From contig JBLWWJ010000004.1 of assembly GCA_048268005.1 (NCBI GenBank), positions 62,001-126,000 on the forward strand: a stretch of DNA of 64,000 nucleotides. Direction: 5' to 3'. The notes under the pieces were generated by a model, which was not told the DNA's origin, searched no databases, and saw nothing but the letters and a program-made list of their open reading frames with translations. How positions within the stretch are numbered: position 1 is the first letter of the stretch; each line of letters opens with the position of its first letter. Below, piece after piece: positions 33,632-42,327 of this stretch. Both the position numbers and the translations under genes were made by a program. The stretch is from Ancylomarina sp048268005 (GTDB lineage Bacteria; Bacteroidota; Bacteroidia; Bacteroidales; Marinifilaceae).

Positions 33632-34225
33632 ATGGTAAAACTATTCAAATTATTAACCCCTCCACCCAAATGGAGAATTCCGGTGATGATTGTCTTGGGA
33701 GCTTTTGTCGGATTAGGTGTTCACGTGCTTTATTTATCAAAAGCATTGTCTTACCTGTCTGATGATCCTAAAACTTGCGTCAACTGTCACGTTATGGCAC
33801 CTCAGTATGCGACCTACAACCATAGTTCGCATCGTGAAGTAGCCACATGTAACGATTGCCACGTACCACACGATAATGTGTTTAATAAGTACTTTTTTAA
33901 GGCAAAAGACGGTTTGAGACATGCAACGATGTTTGCTTTAAGAATGGAACCGGAAGTGATCTTTATTTTGGAAGAAGGGCGCGAAGTGGTTCATAATAAC
34001 TGTATTCGCTGTCACAGTCAAACCTTGACTGATCCTAAACTAGCTACACAAGTTCCACAACACACACATAATACGCAAGATCGAGTGTGTTGGGATTGCC
34101 ACAGAGAGGTGCCACACGGAAGGGTTAATAGCCTTTCGAGTGTTCCAAACGCACGTGTCCCTGTACCATCAAGTCCAATTCCAGATTGGATGAAAGATTA
34201 TTTAAAAGAAACTGATACCAAATAA
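33632..34225 (+). CDS. nrfH: Cytochrome c nitrite reductase membrane subunit NrfH
   Basis: 197 residues. One N-terminal membrane helix (PVMIVLGAFVGLGVHVLYL), then four CXXCH haem sites: CVNCH (49-53), CNDCH (73-77), CIRCH (124-128), CWDCH (153-157). Met55 follows the first site, as in NrfH, where a Met ligates haem 1. This NapC/NirT-type protein oxidises menaquinol and gives electrons to NrfA. It lies 18 bases before nrfA. Confidence 0.97.
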   Translation: MVKLFKLLTPPPKWRIPVMIVLGAFVGLGVHVLYLSKALSYLSDDPKTCVNCHVMAPQYATYNHSSHREVATCNDCHVPHDNVFNKYFFKAKDGLRHATMFALRMEPEVIFILEEGREVVHNNCIRCHSQTLTDPKLATQVPQHTHNTQDRVCWDCHREVPHGRVNSLSSVPNARVPVPSSPIPDWMKDYLKETDTK

Positions 34226-34243
34226 AACTTAAATAAATAAACT

Positions 34244-35755
34244 ATGAAGCCAATAAATGAATCAGTAAATAGAAGACCCTTATTGGGGTGGCTTATTTTC
34301 TTAGCTTCTCTAATTGTTGTTGTTCTGTTGGGAATTTTAGCCTCTTCGATTATGGAAAGAAGAGCTGAATCTGTTTTTGCTTATACACCACAGGTTAAGC
34401 ATGACCAGTGGGAGCCTCGTAACGAGGTTTGGGGTGAGAATTTCCCACGTGAATTTGAAACTTATTACAATACTGCTGATACCAGCTTTAACAGCAAGTA
34501 CAATGGTAGTGCTATGATCGATATGTTGGAAGTTGACCCTCGTTTGGTTGTACTTTGGGCAGGTTATGGATTCTCAAAAGATTATAATCAAGGTCGTGGA
34601 CACTATTATGCGATTGAAGACCTACAGAATACTCTTCGTACAGGTGCTCCTAAAAAAGATACTGATGGGCCTATGCCATCTACGTGTTGGACATGTAAAT
34701 CTCCGGATGTACCTCGTTTGATGAACGAAATTGGTGTCGCTGAATTCTATAAAGGAAAATGGGCAGGTAAAGGTCACGAGGTTGTGAATCCTATTGGTTG
34801 TGGTGACTGTCACGATTCAGAAACCATGAACCTAAGAGTAACTCGTCCTGCTTTAATTGAAGCTTTCCAGCGTCAAGGAAAAGATATTAACGAAGCAACT
34901 CACCAGGAGATGCGTTCTTTAGTTTGTGCACAATGTCACGTTGAGTACTATTTCGATAAGAAAAGAGAGAAAGGTGCTAACTACCTAACTTTCCCTTGGG
35001 ATAAAGGTATGGACGTTGAGTCAATGGAAGAGTATTACGATGAGATTGAGTTTAAAGATTGGACTCATAAGTTGAGTAAAGCACCTATGTTGAAAGCTCA
35101 ACATCCAGGTTATGAAGTTTACCTTAAGGGTATTCATGCTGATCGTGGTGTTTCTTGTGCTGACTGTCATATGCCATATAAATCAGAAGGTGGACAGAAA
35201 TTTACTGATCACCATATTCAGTCTCCATTGAACAATGTAGCTAACTCATGTCAGGTATGTCACCGTGAAGAGACTGAGAAGTTGATCAAGAACGTTTATA
35301 CACGTCAGGATCAAATTATCGAGAACCGTGATAAGCTTGAAGAACTCCTTGTACGTGCTCACGTTGAAGCTAAGAAAGCATGGGATTTAGGTGCTACTGA
35401 AAAAGAAATGAAGCCCGTATTGATGATGATCCGTCACGCTCAGTGGCGTTGGGATTATGCAGCCGCTTCTCATGGTGGATCTTTCCACGCTCCAACTGAA
35501 ACAGGTCGTATTATTACAACTGGTGTAGAGCGTGCGCAAGAGGCTCGTATTGCTCTAGTTAGAATTTTTCATAAGTATGGTTTCGATGGAGAGGTTCCTT
35601 ATCCAGATATCGCAACTAAAGCAAAAGCTCAAAAGTTTATCGGTCTTCCAGTTGAAAAACTGAAGAAAGAAAAAGAAGAATTTAAGAAAAATGTTCTTCC
35701 TGAGTGGAAGAAAAAAGCAGATAAACGCGAAAGTACTTATCAAGTTCAGCGTTAA
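34244..35755 (+). CDS. nrfA: Cytochrome c nitrite reductase catalytic subunit NrfA
   Basis: 503 residues, with a signal-anchor-like N-terminus. Five haem sites: the active-site haem with Lys ligand, CWTCK (148-152), then CGDCH (186-190), CAQCH (228-232), CADCH and CQVCH. CHVEYYF (231-237) holds the conserved active-site Tyr, and the late HGGSFHAP supplies distal haem ligands. It reduces nitrite to ammonium with six electrons in the periplasm, in complex with NrfH. A terminator follows, then the ccsB/ccsA pair. In many bacteria such genes are controlled by nitrite/NO-sensing regulators; the dyads at 32061-32108 are candidates. Confidence 0.98.
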   Translation: MKPINESVNRRPLLGWLIFLASLIVVVLLGILASSIMERRAESVFAYTPQVKHDQWEPRNEVWGENFPREFETYYNTADTSFNSKYNGSAMIDMLEVDPRLVVLWAGYGFSKDYNQGRGHYYAIEDLQNTLRTGAPKKDTDGPMPSTCWTCKSPDVPRLMNEIGVAEFYKGKWAGKGHEVVNPIGCGDCHDSETMNLRVTRPALIEAFQRQGKDINEATHQEMRSLVCAQCHVEYYFDKKREKGANYLTFPWDKGMDVESMEEYYDEIEFKDWTHKLSKAPMLKAQHPGYEVYLKGIHADRGVSCADCHMPYKSEGGQKFTDHHIQSPLNNVANSCQVCHREETEKLIKNVYTRQDQIIENRDKLEELLVRAHVEAKKAWDLGATEKEMKPVLMMIRHAQWRWDYAAASHGGSFHAPTETGRIITTGVERAQEARIALVRIFHKYGFDGEVPYPDIATKAKAQKFIGLPVEKLKKEKEEFKKNVLPEWKKKADKRESTYQVQR

Positions 35756-35777
35756 TAATTGATAATAGTTTTTTAAG

Positions 35778-35810
35778 AAAATGCTGCCTATTTAGGGTAG
35801 CATTTTTTTT
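35778..35810 (+). terminator. Terminator of nrfA
   Basis: A 12-bp stem with two G-U wobbles (arms 35778-35789 and 35795-35806) runs into eight T residues, 22 bases after the stop. Confidence 0.8.
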
Positions 35811-35915
35811 ACGCTTTAGATTATTATTCGTACTTTCAAGTCTTTTATTATATGTCTTGAAAAGCTTGTAGTAAAAGAGGATAAAAGCCTTATTAAGTCT
35901 AATTATACACACTAT

Positions 35916-37151
35916 ATGTCTATTAAGAAACCCATTTGGCAGAACCCTTGGGGGTATGCCGAGAGCTTTATCATTTCATTTGGTATTTTAAGTGTTGGAT
36001 TTATACTGGAGTTTATTTTACCCAAAACACATTCGACTCTTGTCTTTCCTCTAAACCTTATTTTAGGTGCTAGTTTTTTTACACTATTAGTTGTCTTGCA
36101 TTTCCTTTTTAGGAAGACAAAGACTCATGCATTCCTATCTGGTATTCCATTAACCATTGCTTTGGTTTCGAGTTTAAGTGTTCTCGTTATCTTCATGGGT
36201 ATTCTACCTCAAATTCCATCTCATGATACTGGATTGATTCAGCAGTTAGGCCTAAATCAGATGACCAGTTCGTATCCATTTTTAATGATTAACTTTCTTT
36301 TGTTGATTGTTCTTGGTTTGGTGAGTTTACGAAAAACCTTTCCTTTTAAACTTAAGAATTGGGGCTTTGTATGCAGCCATTGGGGTTTATGGATTGTGAT
36401 TTTTGCTGGAGGATTAGGTTCCGGTGATTTGCGTCGATTGAAAATGGATGTTTATGAGAATAAGATTGAATTGCGATCATACGATGACAACAAAAAGTTT
36501 TACGAAATGCCTTTGGCCATCAAATTAAAGGATTTCCTGATTGATGAGTTTAATCCCAAATTAGCCATTGTGGAAAATGAAACAGGGGAATTATACGAAG
36601 CTCAAAAGCCATCCATGATCATGATTGAAAAAGGTTTGATTTGTGATCTTCAAAGCTGGAAAATAGAGGTTGAAGAATTTTATGTGACTTCCGGAAGGGC
36701 AGGAGAACGTTATTATCAACTGGCTGATTTTGGCGCAGCACCAGCCGCTAAAATTCATGCAATTTCGCCTCAAAATGATACACTGCAAGGTTGGATTTCA
36801 TGTGGAAGTTTCAATCGACCTCATGAGTCTCTAAAACTTAATAATGAGCTTTCTTTGGTGATGACAGTACCTGAGCCAAAGCGATTCTCATCTGAAGTGA
36901 CTTTCTTTACGCCTGATGGTAAAAAACAAGATGCCACACTTGAGGTGAATAAACCTGTGAAGGTTAACGGATGGAAAATTTACCAATTGAGTTACGATGA
37001 TAAAATGGGTCGCTATTCCAACAAATCGATACTTGAAGTTGTCAGAGATCCTTGGCAACCTTATGTGTATCTTGGTATTTTCATGATGATGATTGGTGCC
37101 ATTTATATGTTCTGGAAAGGACGTGAAACAATTAGTGATGATGTCGGTTAA
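35916..37151 (+). CDS. ResB/CcsB-like cytochrome c biogenesis protein, nrf-linked
   Basis: 411 residues. Early membrane helices (SFIISFGILSVGFILEFIL, LILGASFFTLLVVLHFLF, FPLTIALVSSLSVLVIFMG-like) and a WGLWIVIFAGGLGSGDLRRL segment are followed by a periplasmic domain (~175-375) and a last helix (YLGIFMMMIGAIYMFW). This is the layout of CcsB/ResB, partner of CcsA in system II haem attachment. It is 71 bases upstream of the ccsA gene and directly downstream of nrfHA. It corresponds to the N-terminal half of the fused protein at 28674. Confidence 0.88.
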   Translation: MSIKKPIWQNPWGYAESFIISFGILSVGFILEFILPKTHSTLVFPLNLILGASFFTLLVVLHFLFRKTKTHAFLSGIPLTIALVSSLSVLVIFMGILPQIPSHDTGLIQQLGLNQMTSSYPFLMINFLLLIVLGLVSLRKTFPFKLKNWGFVCSHWGLWIVIFAGGLGSGDLRRLKMDVYENKIELRSYDDNKKFYEMPLAIKLKDFLIDEFNPKLAIVENETGELYEAQKPSMIMIEKGLICDLQSWKIEVEEFYVTSGRAGERYYQLADFGAAPAAKIHAISPQNDTLQGWISCGSFNRPHESLKLNNELSLVMTVPEPKRFSSEVTFFTPDGKKQDATLEVNKPVKVNGWKIYQLSYDDKMGRYSNKSILEVVRDPWQPYVYLGIFMMMIGAIYMFWKGRETISDDVG

Positions 37152-37222
37152 TTTAAATCTTATCATCTACAAATCAACACATCTTCATATCCACTCATCA
37201 TCACATTAACACATCACGAATC

Positions 37223-38008
37223 ATGATTTGGTCCAACTTTATACTTGTCTTATTAAGCAGTAGTTTACTGTGGTTATTAGCTCTCATCCTTTATAAAAAA
37301 GAATTTCTTAAACGCTTATTCATTGTTCTCGGTACGGCATGTATTGGTGCTTTTATAGCATTTTTGTGGATAAAATTAGAGCGACCACCTTTGAGAACCT
37401 TGGGAGAAACACGCTTGTGGTATGCCTTCTTTTTGCCGGCTATTGGTATGATTACCTATTTACGTTGGCGTTACAACTGGATGCTTTTTTACAGCTTGGG
37501 TCTATCCTTACTGTTTTTGGTTATTAATTACATGCATCCTGAAAATTTTTCGAAAACATTGATGCCAGCTCTACAGAGCCCTTGGTTTGTGCCACATGTG
37601 GTCGTGTATATTTTTGCCTATGCCTTCTTGGCTGCATCCTCTTTGGTTGCCGTTCGTGGCTTGTACCAGCACTATTATAAGAAACTAGATAATAAGGTCA
37701 TGTTAATGGCAGATAATCTGGTATACTTAGGTTTTGCATTTCTAAGTTTAGGCCTCCTTTTCGGAGCATTGTGGGCTAAAGAAGCTTGGGGACATTATTG
37801 GACCTGGGATCCTAAAGAAACCTGGGCATTGATTACCTGGTTAGGTTATTTGATCTATATTCACCGTCGTTACCACCTGCCGAAGGTATTTAAATCCTCA
37901 CTTTGGATTCTCGCATTGGCTTTTGTGATTCTTTTGGTCTGCTGGTTTGGTGTCAACTATTTGCCTTCAGCTCAGTTTTCTGTTCATACCTACAGTCAGG
38001 CACCTTAA
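37223..38008 (+). CDS. CcsA-like cytochrome c haem lyase subunit, nrf-linked
   Basis: 261 residues, almost all membrane helix. The WWD motif is WGHYWTWDPKETWALITW; conserved His residues lie at VPHVVVYIF and at VHTYS near the end, as in CcsA, where they ligate haem during export. With the preceding CcsB it makes a split system II synthetase. Because it follows nrfA, whose CWTCK site usually needs a special lyase, a dedicated role is likely but unproven. A shared terminator follows. Confidence 0.9.
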   Translation: MIWSNFILVLLSSSLLWLLALILYKKEFLKRLFIVLGTACIGAFIAFLWIKLERPPLRTLGETRLWYAFFLPAIGMITYLRWRYNWMLFYSLGLSLLFLVINYMHPENFSKTLMPALQSPWFVPHVVVYIFAYAFLAASSLVAVRGLYQHYYKKLDNKVMLMADNLVYLGFAFLSLGLLFGALWAKEAWGHYWTWDPKETWALITWLGYLIYIHRRYHLPKVFKSSLWILALAFVILLVCWFGVNYLPSAQFSVHTYSQAP

Positions 38009-38034
38009 TCGATTGGTGAAGTTCTATAAAATAC

Positions 38035-38065
38035 AAAAGCGACCACCTTTCGGTAGTCGCTTTTT
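38035..38065. terminator. Terminator between ccsA and alaS
   Basis: AAAAGCGACCACC and GGTAGTCGCTTTT form a 13-bp stem with one mismatch and five T residues in the plus direction, between convergent gene ends. Confidence 0.82.
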
Positions 38066-38090
38066 ATATGTCTAAAATTGTCAGCTTGGT

Positions 38091-40724
38091 TTAGCCTTCA
38101 ATTTTGTGTAGAATCATTTTCTTAGCTGTGCTGATTGCCGCATCGATACCCTGAGGATCTTTACCACCTGCAGATGCAAAGAAGGCCTGGCCACCGCCAC
38201 CACCTTTGATTTCCTTAGCTGCTTCACGAACAATTGCTCCGGCATTCAAATCGTATTCTTTAACTAAGTTGTCAGAGAACATGATAGTCAGGTTGGCTTT
38301 TCCACCAAGATCAGCACCTGCAATAAAAACAAGGTTCTCAACCTCGGCCTTTAATGAGAAAGCAATATCCTTGATATCACCAGCAGATTTCACATTCATC
38401 TTTTTGCTGATGAAATTCACACCTTTGGTTTCTGAGATTTCAGATTTTAAAGCATTCTTCACAACCTTAAGTTGATCTTTCTGGAAAGCTTCAAGGCCTT
38501 TTTTCATTTCAGAGTTCTCTGAAATAAGTGCTTCGATATTTTTCAGAAGATTTTGATTTGACTTGAAAGTACGTTCAATCTCTTTAAGGGTATTTAGCTT
38601 ATCGTTGATATACTTCTCAGCCTTAACTGCAGTAATCGCTTCGATACGACGAACACCTGCAGAAATAGCTCCTTCAGAAGTGATTTTGAATAAACCAATC
38701 TGACCTGTAGCCTTAACGTGAGTACCACCACAAAGCTCAACCGATTCGTTTAGTTTTACAACACGAACTAAATCACCATATTTTTCACCAAACAAGGCCA
38801 TGGCTCCCAAATCAACAGCTTCCTGCATCGGAATTCCGTTTTTGATCTTAGTCGTTGCATTTTCACGAATCTTTTGATTCACGATTTCTTCAACCTTAGC
38901 AATTTCTTCTTCAGTCACTTTTTGGAAGTGAGCGAAATCGAAACGCAAATGATCTGGATTAACCAAAGAACCTTTTTGCTCAACATGGTCACCCAATACT
39001 TCACGAAGTGCTGCATGTAATAGGTGAGTAGCTGTATGGTTATTTGCAATTAGTTCACGCTTTCCTGCATTTACATTTGCTTTAAACGTTAAAGTTGGAT
39101 CGCCAGGTAATTCGTTTGCAATATGAATAATCAGGCCAGTTTCTTTCTTTGTATCAACAATTGAGATTTTTTCGCCATTGGCTTCGATATAACCGGTATC
39201 ACCTACCTGTCCACCACTTTCGCCATAGAAAGGCGTGATGTTAAATACCAATTGGAATAAATCTTTTCCTTTGATATTCATTTTACGGTAACGCGTGATC
39301 TTCACATCAGTTGATAAGTAATCGTAACCAACGAATTCTTCCTTATCGTCTTTAAGAATCTCGATCCAATCACCAGTTTCCATTGATGTAGCAGAACGTG
39401 AACGGTTCTTCTGAGCTTCCATTGCCTCATTAAATTCTCTTCGATTCACAACCAGGTCGTTCTCTTTAAGAATCAATTCAGTTAAATCTAGTGGGAATCC
39501 GTATGTATCGTAAAGTTCAAAAGCAACTTTACCTTGAACGACTTTAAAATCGTCAGCTTTTGTTTTTTCAATAATCTGATCAAGTAATTTGATACCGTTA
39601 GCAAGTGTTCTTAGGAAAGAATTTTCTTCCTCTTTTACCACTTTCTCGATCAAATCTCTTTGTTTGATTAGTTCTGGGAAATGTTTACCCATTACCTCGA
39701 TAAGAACCTCAACCAAACGGTACATGAAAGGATCTTTCAAATCAAGGAAAGTATAGCCATAACGAACAGCACGACGAAGAATTCGACGGATGACGTAACC
39801 TGCTTTATTATTTGATGGTAGTTGACCATCGGTAATCGCAAATGAAATGGTTCTAATATGGTCAGCGATTACACGTAGAGCGATATCAACCTCTTCGTTT
39901 TCGCCATAAGTCTTACCACACATCTTTGCAATAGCTTGGATGATTGGCTGGAAAACGTCAGTGTCGTAATTCGATTGCTTGTTTTGCATAGCCATACAAA
40001 GGCGTTCGAATCCCATTCCTGTATCAACATGCTGATGAGGTAATGACTCTAGTGAACCATCCGCTTTACGGTTGAATTGCATGAAAACCAAGTTCCAAAT
40101 TTCAACAACCTGTGGGTGATCCATATTGATAAGATCACGGCCATTAACGAGTTTTCTTTCTTCTTCAGTTCTGAGGTCGATATGAATTTCAGAACAAGGA
40201 CCACATGGTCCTACATCACCCATTTCCCAGAAGTTATCCTTCTTGTTCCCGTTGATGATATGACTTACAGGTAAGTATTTTTCCCAATAACCGGCTGCCT
40301 CGTTATCTCGCTCCATCTTATCTTCTTCGCTACCTTCGAATACACTAGCGTATAAACGGTCAGTAGGAAGTTTTAAAACATCGACCAATAATTCCCATGC
40401 CCAATCGATGGCTTCTTGTTTAAAGTAGTCGCCAAAAGACCAGTTTCCTAACATTTCGAACATGGTATGGTGATAGGTGTCATGACCTACTTCCTCCAAG
40501 TCGTTGTGTTTACCCGAAACTCGTAAACATTTTTGAGAGTTGGCAATTCTTTTGAATTTAATCGGAGAGTTACCTAAAAAAACATCCTTAAACTGGTTCA
40601 TACCAGCATTGGTGAACATTAATGTCGGGTCATCTTTAATCACCATTGCTGCTGATGATTCAATTTTATGTTGTTTGGATTCAAAGAAATCCAAAAAGGC
40701 TTGTCTGATCTCGCTAGAATTCAT
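38091..40724 (-). CDS. alaS: Alanyl-tRNA synthetase
   Basis: 877 residues, the full bacterial length. The catalytic core has TLMFTNAGMNQFKDVFLG and CLRVSGKHNDLEEVGHDTYHHTMFEMLGNWSFGDYF-like class II motifs. The editing domain has NHTATHLLHAALREVLGDH and CGGTHVKATG zinc/editing residues; the C-terminal Ala domain ends GGGGGQAFFASAGG. It charges tRNA-Ala and removes mis-charged Ser and Gly. Divergent from the M23 gene; their promoters overlap. Confidence 0.98.
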   Translation of the reverse strand: MNSSEIRQAFLDFFESKQHKIESSAAMVIKDDPTLMFTNAGMNQFKDVFLGNSPIKFKRIANSQKCLRVSGKHNDLEEVGHDTYHHTMFEMLGNWSFGDYFKQEAIDWAWELLVDVLKLPTDRLYASVFEGSEEDKMERDNEAAGYWEKYLPVSHIINGNKKDNFWEMGDVGPCGPCSEIHIDLRTEEERKLVNGRDLINMDHPQVVEIWNLVFMQFNRKADGSLESLPHQHVDTGMGFERLCMAMQNKQSNYDTDVFQPIIQAIAKMCGKTYGENEEVDIALRVIADHIRTISFAITDGQLPSNNKAGYVIRRILRRAVRYGYTFLDLKDPFMYRLVEVLIEVMGKHFPELIKQRDLIEKVVKEEENSFLRTLANGIKLLDQIIEKTKADDFKVVQGKVAFELYDTYGFPLDLTELILKENDLVVNRREFNEAMEAQKNRSRSATSMETGDWIEILKDDKEEFVGYDYLSTDVKITRYRKMNIKGKDLFQLVFNITPFYGESGGQVGDTGYIEANGEKISIVDTKKETGLIIHIANELPGDPTLTFKANVNAGKRELIANNHTATHLLHAALREVLGDHVEQKGSLVNPDHLRFDFAHFQKVTEEEIAKVEEIVNQKIRENATTKIKNGIPMQEAVDLGAMALFGEKYGDLVRVVKLNESVELCGGTHVKATGQIGLFKITSEGAISAGVRRIEAITAVKAEKYINDKLNTLKEIERTFKSNQNLLKNIEALISENSEMKKGLEAFQKDQLKVVKNALKSEISETKGVNFISKKMNVKSAGDIKDIAFSLKAEVENLVFIAGADLGGKANLTIMFSDNLVKEYDLNAGAIVREAAKEIKGGGGGQAFFASAGGKDPQGIDAAISTAKKMILHKIEG

Positions 40725-40765
40725 CTTGTATTATGTTTTAAATCAATGTGATTTTGATACTTAGC

Positions 40766-40795
40766 TTGCAAAGTTAGATTATTTCCTTAATTTTG
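40766..40795 (+). promoter_or_regulatory. Promoter of the M23 peptidase gene
   Basis: TTG (40766-40768), 19 bases, TAATTTTG (40788-40795); the ATG is 58 bases further on. Confidence 0.62.
40769..40776 (-). promoter_or_regulatory. Possible -7 element of alaS
   Basis: TAACTTTG on the minus strand, 44 bases upstream of alaS. It directly abuts the -33 element of the divergent gene, so the two promoters may compete. No clear -33 is seen. Confidence 0.42.
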
Positions 40796-40853
40796 CTCAC
40801 ATGCGTGAAGAAAAATGTATGTTTTTCTCAAAAAATAAATTGAATACTAATCT

Positions 40854-41822
40854 ATGGCAAAAACCAAATATCAGTTTAATCCTGAGTCTATTAGTTACGA
40901 AGAAGTTGAAGTAAGCTTTAAGACTCGTGCATTAGGCTTTTTAAAACATATTGCTTCGAGTTCGGTACTGGCAGTTATTATGGTGGTCATTCTTTTCAAT
41001 TATTTTGGCTCACCAAAGGAGCGTTCATTAGAACGTGAAAATCAGGAATTACTTTCTCAATACGAAAGATTAAATAATGAATTCAATAAAGCTCGTGTTG
41101 TTTTAGGTGATCTGGAGCAACGTGATGACAATATTTATCGTGTGATTTTCGAAGCTGAACCTATTCATAATAACATCAGAAAAGCAGGTTTTGGAGGTGT
41201 GAATCGTTATGAAGATTTAGAGCACTTAGAGAATGCTGATCTTGTTATTTCAACTGCGAAAAAGTTAGATCAACTTACAAAATCCATATACGTTCAAACC
41301 AAATCCTATGATGATGTTGAGGTAATGGTTAAGAATAAGTTTAAGATGTTGGCAGCTATCCCAGCTATTATGCCCATTGCGATTAAAGATTATAAACGAA
41401 TTTCTTCCGGCTATGGCTGGCGTATCGATCCCGTATATAAAGCGAAAAAGTTTCATCATGGTATGGACTTTACAGGTAAAATTGGGACACCCCTTTATGC
41501 AACAGGTGATGCTATTGTTAAAAAAGTGGGTAAGCAAAGAGGATATGGAAAGACGGTTGTACTAGATCACGGTTATGGGTATACAACTATTTATGCCCAT
41601 TTAAATGGTTATAACGTCAAGCGAGGACAAAGAGTAAAACGTGGAGAGGTCATTGCCTTTCTGGGAAATACGGGAAAATCTACAGGACCTCATTTGCATT
41701 ACGAAATTAGAAAATCGGGTAAACATGTAAATCCAATAAATTATTATTTTAATGACCTTAATGCAGACGAATATGATCGTATGGTTGCCTACGCTGCGAA
41801 CACTGGTCAAACAATGGATTAG
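40854..41822 (+). CDS. M23 family metallopeptidase, membrane-anchored
   Basis: 322 residues. One membrane helix (~30-50, SSVLAVIMVVILFNYF) then a coiled coil (~55-100, RSLERENQELLSQYERLNNEF). The C-terminal LytM/M23 domain has zinc ligands in FHHGMDFTG and HLHYEI, plus SGYGWRIDP. It should cut peptidoglycan cross-links or activate other hydrolases in the periplasm, much like MepM- or EnvC-type proteins. Followed by a hairpin terminator and then the MerR gene. Confidence 0.93.
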   Translation: MAKTKYQFNPESISYEEVEVSFKTRALGFLKHIASSSVLAVIMVVILFNYFGSPKERSLERENQELLSQYERLNNEFNKARVVLGDLEQRDDNIYRVIFEAEPIHNNIRKAGFGGVNRYEDLEHLENADLVISTAKKLDQLTKSIYVQTKSYDDVEVMVKNKFKMLAAIPAIMPIAIKDYKRISSGYGWRIDPVYKAKKFHHGMDFTGKIGTPLYATGDAIVKKVGKQRGYGKTVVLDHGYGYTTIYAHLNGYNVKRGQRVKRGEVIAFLGNTGKSTGPHLHYEIRKSGKHVNPINYYFNDLNADEYDRMVAYAANTGQTMD

Positions 41823-41850
41823 ATTCACCAAAAAGATACTGGCAAACATA

Positions 41851-41890
41851 AAAAAGTGGTGCGGAAAATTTAACTTCGTGCCACTTTTTT
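41851..41890 (+). terminator. Terminator of the M23 peptidase gene
   Basis: AAAAAGTGG pairs with CCACTTTTT, extended by wobble pairs, with six T residues, 28 bases after the stop. Confidence 0.72.
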
Positions 41891-41951
41891 GTTAATTTAG
41901 TCTAAGCTTATAATTTAAGCTCCTGTCATTCTGTATGAAAACGAGTCTGCT

Positions 41952-42287
41952 GTGCCATATCGTGAAACGAAAATAGAAAAACTCTACTACTCCATTGGAG
42001 AAGTTGCCGAAATGTTTTCGGTAAATACTTCTCATATTCGATATTGGGAAAAAGAGTTTGATATTATAAAGCCGAAAAAGAACAAAAAAGGTAATCGTTT
42101 TTTTACAAAGGCCGATATTGATAATTTCCATTTAATTTATCACTTGGTAAAAGAAAGAGGGATGACCCTTAATGGTGCCAAGTTAAAGTTGAAGGAAAAC
42201 AAGGAAGATACCGAGAATAACTTTGATGTGGTAAACAGGCTTAAGGATATTAAGACTCTCCTTCTCGAGATGAAAGAAATGATCTAG
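41952..42287 (+). CDS. MerR-family transcriptional regulator
   Basis: 111 residues. The winged helix-turn-helix is typical: YYSIGEVAEMFSVNTSHIRYWEKEFDIIKPKKNKKGNRFFTKADID (residues ~12-57), followed by a short dimerisation helix. Start is GTG: the frame has no ATG before residue 19, which lies inside the DNA-binding domain. No metal-binding C-terminal cysteines are seen. It is 40 bases upstream of the Nif3 gene, so possibly co-transcribed. Targets unknown. Confidence 0.9.
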   Translation: MPYRETKIEKLYYSIGEVAEMFSVNTSHIRYWEKEFDIIKPKKNKKGNRFFTKADIDNFHLIYHLVKERGMTLNGAKLKLKENKEDTENNFDVVNRLKDIKTLLLEMKEMI

Positions 42288-42327
42288 ATTTCCGTTTCAG
42301 GAATTGTAACCCTTAAATTTTTTAGAA

